Shown in pieces: positions 58,866 through 64,000 of a stretch of DNA of 64,000 nucleotides. Position 1 is the stretch's first letter. Each line of letters starts with the position of its first letter. The translations under genes and the position numbers were made by a program. The DNA comes from a virus. The notes under the pieces are model-generated. The model saw nothing but the letters and a program-made list of their open reading frames with translations, did no database searches and was not told the origin of the DNA. Location: IMG/VR virus record IMGVR_UViG_3300010389_000003, positions 39,984 through 103,983 of that record; one strand, given 5' to 3'.

Positions 58866-58988
58866 TCAACTACCCTGTTCTAATGTATCGGAGAATATAT
58901 TGCGACATTCCAAGCATATCCTACTTGCGTCTTCAACAGCAAGAGTTTTTGGATTTTTACAACGTGAGCATGGTTTTTTGTTCTGCAT
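58866..58988 (-). CDS. Small zinc-finger protein (40 aa)
   Basis: ATG 58988 to TGA 58866-58868. CSRCKNPKTLAVEDASRICL followed by EC gives a CxxC...CxxC zinc ribbon. Just downstream of a terminator, so it probably has its own start of transcription. Confidence 0.6.
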   Translation of the reverse strand: MQNKKPCSRCKNPKTLAVEDASRICLECRNIFSDTLEQGS

Positions 58989-59005
58989 ATTTATTCCATA
59001 AAGAA

Positions 59006-59046
59006 GGCCACACAACAGCCACCCAAACGGCAGCTGCTGTGTGGCC
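59006..59046 (-). terminator. Rho-independent terminator after the transglycosylase gene
   Basis: GGCCACACAACAGC (59006-59019) pairs with GCTGCTGTGTGGCC (59033-59046), 14 positions with one mismatch. Read leftward it is followed by TTCTTTAT. Confidence 0.75.
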
Positions 59047-59059
59047 CACTTTTAGGTTC

Positions 59060-59566
59060 TTAAGACCAACAACCCTTGGATGCATTCCAATGGCTGATAC
59101 CACCAAGGTCGTCTCTTGATATCAACCATGCGGCATTGAAGGCGTTGGCACGAGCATTCGTACGGGGCAAGTAACTATAAGGGGCTCCATGCTTGGCAAT
59201 GTTGTTCCAGGTGCTGGTGATGAACTGAAAGAGTCCTGTTGCACTACTTGGATTGTAGGCTTCATCATCAAATCTTGATTCACACCAGGCAAGGTCAGCC
59301 AATAAGGTTTTTGAAACATCATACCGAGCTGCAGCATCAGCAACTGCACACTCTGTATATTGGTCTGCTTCGTATCTCGGTAAGCAATCACGTTCGGTCA
59401 ACGCAGATATATTCTCGGCTTCCTCTTGAGAAAGCGTGTACCCTAAGTCTGCGTAAGCGTCTATAACTTCAGCCGGAGTACAGGCTGACAGTACGAAAGT
59501 AAAAGCTACCATTACAGAAATAAGGATCTGTTTGAGCTTCACTTTTCTCTTGTGGTTATGGATCAT
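59060..59566 (-). CDS. Lipoprotein lytic transglycosylase / lysozyme-like (SLT) protein
   Basis: 168 aa. Basic start and hydrophobic signal segment (ILISVMVAFTFVLSAC) with a lipobox L-S-A-C, lipid-modified Cys at about 29. The catalytic domain shows LADLAWCESRFDDEAYNPSS (catalytic Glu in ESRFD), ATGLFQFITSTWNNIA and AFNAAWLIS, as in SLT/Rpf-like folds. It would be anchored outside the membrane and cleave glycan strands. ATG with GGAGAAAACAAT upstream. It is separate from the endolysin, so a role in wall remodelling, DNA entry of sister phage or superinfection control is possible. Confidence 0.85.
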   Translation of the reverse strand: MIHNHKRKVKLKQILISVMVAFTFVLSACTPAEVIDAYADLGYTLSQEEAENISALTERDCLPRYEADQYTECAVADAAARYDVSKTLLADLAWCESRFDDEAYNPSSATGLFQFITSTWNNIAKHGAPYSYLPRTNARANAFNAAWLISRDDLGGISHWNASKGCWS

Positions 59567-59583
59567 ATATTGTTTTCTCCTAT

Positions 59584-60345
59584 TTAGCGAGCATAAGACT
59601 TCTTTTTGTGATACCTATATGTACCTGGAGCATAGAAATCATTTCTTCTCTGAAAAGCAGTAGGATAGTTGTCCATACCTACCAACGCACGACATATATG
59701 AACCATAAGATCATGGTTGATAGTCGTGAGGACATTGTTGGTCATTATAAATTCAGTTATGCCACGGGAAAACCCGCAGAGACGGTCAGCATTTTCGTAC
59801 TTACGAGAGTAACGGTTTTCAATGCCCACCTCTTTTGACATCCAGGTGTCAATGACCTTGCGCACCAAATCTATATCAGCTACCTCTTTAGTTGAGTAGT
59901 CTTCATTTGAGCTCATCACATAGTAACAAGAGCTTACGTCGCATTCAACTTTTCGGCGCGCAGCTCGTACGGCTGATTTGGCAATAGCCATTTCATCTGC
60001 ACGACGCTTGTTACTGGTGCGTCTTTTGTCATCGAGCATGCATTCGTGTAGTTCATAGACAACACAGCGAATCCATCTTTGCGCCTGGTCCAAAGGAACA
60101 TAAGATCTACGATTATCATTAAGGGTAGTCTTTAGCGCAGGAAGCCTAGGTTCGACTCCGGCTTTGCGTTCTGCTACAGTTAGTGCTCGTCTTGCCACGC
60201 TCAAGAGGGACACGTTCTTATGGCAATTGAAGAAGTGATAGAAGATCTCACGAAAGTCTTCCACATAGATCGCTTCACTGCCTTCTTTGTCGGTCCTCAA
60301 CAGGGAACCCCGCCTGTTGTTGATAGCTTTCTCACGCTTGTTCAT
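59584..60345 (-). CDS. Unrecognised basic protein (253 aa)
   Basis: Arg/Lys-rich helical protein (NKREKAINNRRGSLLRTDKE, RRTSNKRRADEMAIAKSAVR, AARRKVECD) without recognisable catalytic motifs. Overlaps the phosphoesterase gene upstream by four bases. Charge pattern fits a nucleic-acid-binding protein. Confidence 0.6.
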   Translation of the reverse strand: MNKREKAINNRRGSLLRTDKEGSEAIYVEDFREIFYHFFNCHKNVSLLSVARRALTVAERKAGVEPRLPALKTTLNDNRRSYVPLDQAQRWIRCVVYELHECMLDDKRRTSNKRRADEMAIAKSAVRAARRKVECDVSSCYYVMSSNEDYSTKEVADIDLVRKVIDTWMSKEVGIENRYSRKYENADRLCGFSRGITEFIMTNNVLTTINHDLMVHICRALVGMDNYPTAFQRRNDFYAPGTYRYHKKKSYAR

Positions 60346-61187
60346 GGCCTTAAGTGTCCCGTTTCCTCTTGGGTATCTATAAACTGGGCTAACTGAGAAA
60401 ATCTATAATCATAATCTTTGGTGTGACTTCCGCGTCTGATGTCAGCAATTGACAAAGTACTAGCGGCCAAACCAAGGGAATGGACAACATGACCACTGCC
60501 CAGTTCTACATCATAGGTAGCTCTGGTGTGGTAATGTCCATGTATTGTATAGTCGGGCTGTACGCAATCAACTAGATCTCTCAATCTGTGACGTACTGCA
60601 GCACACTCTGGAATCCTATCGGGATTTATGCCCGAAGGCAGAAGTAAATCCATTGGGGCGCCCCAATAAGTATCATGGGTCAACAAGAAGTCTATCTTAG
60701 CATCAAAGTCTTCATATCTTGCAATGCCTATTTTAATGTCGGCAATGCTGACCATTTCCTGTTCCCAATAGGTGACACCCAATTTCCTAGATCTTCTGTC
60801 TACGGAATAGGAACCACCCATACCCATGAATGATGTGTTCTCTAGAGTGAATATAGCACCGCGCGGTATCCAACCAAGGCCTTCGCGTATCTGCTTCAGT
60901 TCACTTAGGTCACAATCTGGTATGGTTGTTTGGAAAGGGGAGTCCATATACTCCATGAGCATGACATGGTTTTCATGGTTGCCATCTATAAATATCAAAG
61001 GCATGCCGAACTTGCGGATCATGCCTTGAATTTGATCTAGATAGTACTTGCCATGCGGGGTATGCTCCCAGTAACCAAAGTCACCGAGCTGAATGATTAA
61101 ATCACATTCAAGATTTTGTGCTCTTCTAAAACTCTCCCTGAGACCATGTTCATCACCGTGGAGGTCTCCCAAACATAAGATTTTCAT
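60342..61187 (-). CDS. Calcineurin-like metallophosphoesterase (281 aa)
   Basis: ATG 61187 (MKILCLGDLHG) chosen; upstream codons in frame lie in another gene. Metal motifs: LGDLHGDEHG, IIQLGDFGYWEH, IFIDGNHENH, LLTHDTYWG and YTIHGHYHTRA. It resembles Icc/Ser-Thr phosphatase-like phage enzymes. A second family member lies at 56356; substrates unknown. Confidence 0.88.
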   Translation of the reverse strand: MKILCLGDLHGDEHGLRESFRRAQNLECDLIIQLGDFGYWEHTPHGKYYLDQIQGMIRKFGMPLIFIDGNHENHVMLMEYMDSPFQTTIPDCDLSELKQIREGLGWIPRGAIFTLENTSFMGMGGSYSVDRRSRKLGVTYWEQEMVSIADIKIGIARYEDFDAKIDFLLTHDTYWGAPMDLLLPSGINPDRIPECAAVRHRLRDLVDCVQPDYTIHGHYHTRATYDVELGSGHVVHSLGLAASTLSIADIRRGSHTKDYDYRFSQLAQFIDTQEETGHLRP

Positions 61188-61389
61188 TTTTAAGATCTTT
61201 CTCACATATACAATTTTGAAGACATTCATTTTTAGGCATGACAATTATACATTCACATTTTAAAAGTGCAACATCCTCTTTGGTAAGATCCAAAGATTTG
61301 GAGTCGATCTCTTTCAGTTTCTGTTCATAATACCGCACTGTCAAAACATAAAGCAGCATGAAAAGAACTGTTACATCTAGGATGAACAT
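61153..61389 (-). CDS. Small N-terminally anchored Cys-rich protein (78 aa)
   Basis: Hydrophobic start (ILDVTVLFMLLYVLTVRYY) followed by a basic/acidic region and four cysteines (KCECIIVMPKNECLQNCICE). Single-span membrane protein with the Cys-rich part probably outside or metal-binding. Overlaps the phosphoesterase start by 35 bases. Confidence 0.55.
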   Translation of the reverse strand: MFILDVTVLFMLLYVLTVRYYEQKLKEIDSKSLDLTKEDVALLKCECIIVMPKNECLQNCICEKDLKNENLMFGRPPR

Positions 61390-61410
61390 ACAAGTTCTCC
61401 AGAGTAGTGT

Positions 61411-61602
61411 TTATGACAAAACCTTGTCACCAGATTGAAGAATCAGTCTGAGATCAAGACAGAAATTCATCACCTCTGATGATGGGATGAGATTTACCTT
61501 TGCGGTGCGGCCAGTGAAGAGGTCGATAAGATCGTATATTTCTTGTCTTTCTAGTTCGCTCACTGACGGTGTAGCCGCTACTGGGGAGGCTAATGCGGGC
61601 AT
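61411..61602 (-). CDS. Small protein overlapping the preceding gene (63 aa)
   Basis: ATG 61602 with CGGAGAAACGAC upstream. ELERQEIYDLIDLFTGRTAK and SSEVMNFCLDLRLIL look like genuine protein. It shares 149 bases in another frame with the longer gene at 61454. Function unknown. Confidence 0.6.
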   Translation of the reverse strand: MPALASPVAATPSVSELERQEIYDLIDLFTGRTAKVNLIPSSEVMNFCLDLRLILQSGDKVLS

Positions 61603-61897
61603 GTCGTTTCTCCGATACTGGTATGATTAGTATGTCTTCTAATAACTCTGCAAAGCCGGTTATAGGGTCCAACTTTCTTACGTCTTCAGGTAAATAGTAC
61701 TTGAAAAGGTGTAAAGTCAACACAGACCAGCCTACAGTAATAGGCCAACGATTCAACTCGTGGGCAACATTATCATTAAAAACACCAGAAAGGGTGGCAT
61801 AACGTTCTTTGTCTGATTTTTTCATCCAGCTTAAAGCTGCGTCTAGAACTGCAATGTGAGCAAACAAACTCACCCATCCCCAAGCACCTGGTCTCAT
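61454..61897 (-). CDS. Small protein with hydrophobic N-terminus (147 aa)
   Basis: RPGAWGWVSLFAHIAVLDAA and NRWPITVGWSVLTLHLFKYY resemble a group of actinophage proteins of unknown function that begin with a W-x-x-L helix and a VxxxD. The last 40 residues are Arg/Ser-rich and lie over the next gene, so they look like frame overrun rather than a conserved domain. Confidence 0.6.
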   Translation of the reverse strand: MRPGAWGWVSLFAHIAVLDAALSWMKKSDKERYATLSGVFNDNVAHELNRWPITVGWSVLTLHLFKYYLPEDVRKLDPITGFAELLEDILIIPVSEKRHARISLPSSGYTVSERTRKTRNIRSYRPLHWPHRKGKSHPIIRGDEFLS

Positions 61898-61971
61898 TTA
61901 AATACCTCTGCATTTTTAGAATTTATACCTATTGTAGTACCTAAGCAGAGACTTAATTGTCAAGTCGTTTC

Positions 61972-62526
61972 TTAAAAAAACTCTTTCTCTTTTGCTTCTG
62001 GCAACTTGGCTTTTACCTTTTTCATTATGTTTATCTGAGGTTTACCAGTTGCCATCTGCAATTCATACCGCAGTCTTATGACCTCTTGACGTAGGGCGCT
62101 GTTTTCCGCAAGCACTCTGGCAATTGAAGGATCGACACCGGGCTTGATAGTGCCAACAGTACGCACAGCAGAATAACCACGAGCCACAGAAGCCTCATAA
62201 TACCCTTGCTCAACCACACCAGCTTGAGCCATAGCCTCAAGCATCTGCCAGTACTTGGCTTCAACAACGGGCTTATTGATATAAAGGTGATGGTGTTTTA
62301 TCTGCGAAGAATGCAAAAGCTCAACTGGTGGCCACAACTGTGACGGAACATCAAAATCTATGACAGGGGCATGGTAACCTTCCATGTTCACCATCAAAGA
62401 TGTAACAAGGGTGCCTTCTTGATCGTCTACAGGCTCTGTATTTACTTTGCCTTTGTAGTTGTTTTTGTCGTCGTCGTTTTCAGGTTCATCTTGACCAAAG
62501 ACAGCTACGTGTTTACGTAGTATCAT
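61972..62526 (-). CDS. Unrecognised protein with C-terminal coiled coil (184 aa)
   Basis: Acidic start (DEPENDDDKNNYKGKV), a middle with histidines (HSSQIKHHHLYINKP), and a helical heptad part (RVLAENSALRQEVIRLRYEL). A TTGACA-type box lies leftward of this gene at 61958-61963. ATG 62526 overlaps the next upstream stop. Function unknown. Confidence 0.6.
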   Translation of the reverse strand: MILRKHVAVFGQDEPENDDDKNNYKGKVNTEPVDDQEGTLVTSLMVNMEGYHAPVIDFDVPSQLWPPVELLHSSQIKHHHLYINKPVVEAKYWQMLEAMAQAGVVEQGYYEASVARGYSAVRTVGTIKPGVDPSIARVLAENSALRQEVIRLRYELQMATGKPQINIMKKVKAKLPEAKEKEFF

Positions 62527-63560
62527 TATGGCAAGATCCGACCACTATCTTGAAACCAAACACGAACTGCACTTTGAATATTGCCCACAGATGGTTCTTC
62601 ATCGTTGCGATTCATCACGTACATATCCATTTCATTGAGCGCAAGCAAAAACAGCGAAGTATCCTGATTCAGCTGCTCTACGGTCTTTGCACCCGTATTG
62701 TTGCTAGATCTCGCCGCATAGCCATGAAGCTTCTTGAGCGCAACAATGATGCTACGTGCTTCTTCTTTCGTGAACTCGGCTTCATTGCCTTCAGTAGCAT
62801 ATGACTCTAAACTCTGAAGCGCACTGCCAACTGCATCTTTGGTAGAAACCTTGTCTGCGTCTTGAGATATGATGCCAGCCATTGCGGTATCCTCTACTTC
62901 TTCGGGTTGTACTTCTGTTGTTACGGGTTCTGGTCTCGAGACAGAAAATACAGCAGTCCGTCTCGAGGCAGGGGGAAATCTAGTAGTCCATATACTGTAA
63001 TCTGGAACCGATGTATTGGTTATCGTGCCCGTATATACAGTCGCGTTGTTTACTGTGTATGTTGTATTTGCCACTGAAAGAAAAGTCTCATTGTCGGAAA
63101 CAAAAGTTTCATTTTCGGGAATAGGGTCATTTTGAGGAATAGGGTTAGATTCATCATAAATGAGAGACGTCAACAGGTCGCGATTGTTCCGTACGTAATT
63201 TACGCGAGTCATTTCTTGAAGAGGAGTATTATATCGTCTTTCGACATTTTCTATAATACGGTTTTGCCGTGCAGCCTCTTCTCTCAAAGATCGAAAATGT
63301 TCAGAATCATCTGCTACAGTTGGATAACCGTAACCTGAATTTATGTCCGCATTTATACGATTCAGTTTGGATTCAAGGTATCCAATTCTATCTTGAAGCA
63401 TGGGCACCGTGGTGTTGCTGACAAAGCCGTTTCTGTCCGACTGCAACACTTTCAGTTCTTTTCGGTACTTGTTTATAAGCCGTTGTACTTCAGCAGGATC
63501 GTTTGAGTTGCTTCGTATGCTAGAGAACAATTTCTTCTTTCTCTTCTTTTTTGCAGTCAT
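62526..63560 (-). CDS. Coiled-coil protein with low-complexity middle (344 aa)
   Basis: A basic start (AKKKRKKKLF) is followed by heptad repeats (VQRLINKYRKELKVLQSDRN, LESKLNRINADI). A Thr/Asn/Pro-rich linker with repeated N-E-T-F units (PENETFVSDNETFLS) comes next, then a helical domain (FTKEEARSIIVALKKLHGYA). Could be structural or scaffolding-like, but it is outside the virion module. Function unknown. Confidence 0.6.
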   Translation of the reverse strand: MTAKKKRKKKLFSSIRSNSNDPAEVQRLINKYRKELKVLQSDRNGFVSNTTVPMLQDRIGYLESKLNRINADINSGYGYPTVADDSEHFRSLREEAARQNRIIENVERRYNTPLQEMTRVNYVRNNRDLLTSLIYDESNPIPQNDPIPENETFVSDNETFLSVANTTYTVNNATVYTGTITNTSVPDYSIWTTRFPPASRRTAVFSVSRPEPVTTEVQPEEVEDTAMAGIISQDADKVSTKDAVGSALQSLESYATEGNEAEFTKEEARSIIVALKKLHGYAARSSNNTGAKTVEQLNQDTSLFLLALNEMDMYVMNRNDEEPSVGNIQSAVRVWFQDSGRILP

Positions 63561-63575
63561 TTAATCCATGCCTTG

Positions 63576-64000
63576 TTAAAGAGTTTTGTAAAGTATGGGC
63601 GCTCTTCCCCGACCAGAGTACTTTGGGTCAGGCCCATTCACTTCCAACTGACCTTCTTCGATCATGGAATTCATGACCTTCTTTACGGTCAATGCAGAGT
63701 AACCAGTACGCTCACATGCTTGAGAAACCGTAAAGGCTCTCTTGGTTGTGAGGATTCTCTGCTCTATCTCTTTTTGAGAATCAGTTGCCTCTTTTGAGGT
63801 GGTCTTGCGCTTTTCCTTTTTGGGTTGCGGAGCTTTTTGGGGTTTCTTCTTTGGGTCCGCATTCAGAGAGTCATCAAGAGAACGAATTCTTCTTACCGAA
63901 TCAGGGTACTTGCTGGGGTTTTGATCAACCACATAGCGTACCTGAGAAATCATATCCTTTAGCCACTTGTAGTCTTGGGGTGACAAATCAAGTGTTATCT
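63576..64000 (-). CDS. Winged-helix-type DNA-binding protein, 5' end outside window
   Basis: The frame is open to the right edge (ITLDLSPQDYKW...), so the start is probably beyond 64000; a TTG at 63986 is possible. A Lys/Pro-rich linker (KKKPQKAPQPKKEKRKTTSK) separates a helical N-terminal part from a winged-helix domain. That domain reads EQRILTTKRAFTVSQACERT and YSALTVKKVMNSMIEEGQLE, then GRGRAPILYKTL. Likely a transcriptional regulator. Confidence 0.65.
   Translation of the reverse strand, partial: ITLDLSPQDYKWLKDMISQVRYVVDQNPSKYPDSVRRIRSLDDSLNADPKKKPQKAPQPKKEKRKTTSKEATDSQKEIEQRILTTKRAFTVSQACERTGYSALTVKKVMNSMIEEGQLEVNGPDPKYSGRGRAPILYKTL

Noticed and set aside
60140-60165. T-arm-like string GGTTCGACTCC on the plus strand
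   Set aside because: No acceptor, D or anticodon stems can be drawn around it, and it lies inside a good leftward gene (59584-60345).
61931-61963. Leftward promoter with a perfect TTGACA box at 61958-61963
   Set aside because: The best -10 candidate (TACAAT) is 21 bp away and the one at 18 bp (TACTAC) is poor, so it is not listed as a feature.
1-64000. CRISPR arrays, insertion sequences, integrase and attachment sites
   Set aside because: No regularly spaced repeat series, transposase or integrase motifs, or terminal repeats were found by reading; a computational repeat search was not possible.

Overview
The window is a contiguous piece of a large tailed double-stranded DNA phage (or prophage-like) genome. 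It has no rRNA, no tRNA and no CRISPR array that I could find. Genes are densely packed, many with ATGA or TAATG overlaps, and are preceded by AGGAG-type ribosome binding sites; GTG and TTG starts are common. A Gram-positive, probably actinobacterial, host is inferred from an amidase endolysin with two peptidoglycan-binding modules and no spanins, an HNH protein of a type common in actinobacteria, a class II (B12) ribonucleotide reductase, ThyX, and a lipoprotein lytic transglycosylase. No host can be named from the sequence alone. Both window edges cut genes.

Layout. (1) 1-14.0 kb, rightward: large virion proteins, a run of five or six consecutive tail, baseplate or fibre-like proteins that appear to be paralogous, then a small structural-type protein and a small membrane protein (14.1-15.0 kb). 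(2) 15.1-19.9 kb: deoxynucleotide supply (NrdJ-type ribonucleotide reductase, ThyX, dCMP deaminase) with tiny membrane proteins between them. (3) 19.9-30.9 kb: an 11-kb glycan island. It holds five GT-A type glycosyltransferases, a GT10-like fucosyltransferase, a GT-B-like protein, two methyltransferase-like proteins, a glycosyltransferase broken by an in-frame TAA, a STELLO/DUF288-like transferase, separate HldE-like kinase and nucleotidyltransferase proteins, a HAD phosphatase, a cupin and a GDP-mannose 3,5-epimerase-like enzyme. It is followed by a CBS-less IMP dehydrogenase. (4) 31.9-46.3 kb: replication and recombination (Vsr/EDxHD-type nuclease, DnaB-like helicase, two RecB/Cas4-like proteins, archaeo-eukaryotic-type primase, DnaE polymerase, SANT/PD-(D/E)XK nuclease), a sigma factor and an HNH protein. 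The primase 3' end is interrupted by a mobile HNH plus endonuclease VII gene. (5) 46.3-47.7 kb: endolysin. (6) 47.7-64.0 kb, leftward: a dNMP kinase, many small proteins (several with zinc-binding cysteine pairs), two metallophosphoesterases, a lipoprotein transglycosylase, and a phage-encoded tmRNA with its own promoter.

How the parts fit. The phage appears to carry its own replisome core (helicase, primase, DnaE), its own dNTP pathway, and a transcription factor that may read a recurring extended -10 motif (TGATATAAT, seen at three gene starts). The glycan island looks able to make at least one activated heptose or GDP-hexose and transfer it, with methylation, to an acceptor (virion protein, phage DNA or host wall polymer); the acceptor cannot be deduced. 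The tmRNA and the leftward small-gene block look like host-takeover or fitness functions.

The most notable observations are the replaced primase 3' end beside a dual-domain homing endonuclease, the tmRNA with a long acidic tag and an odd T-loop, the nucleotide-sugar island, and the paralogous fibre array.
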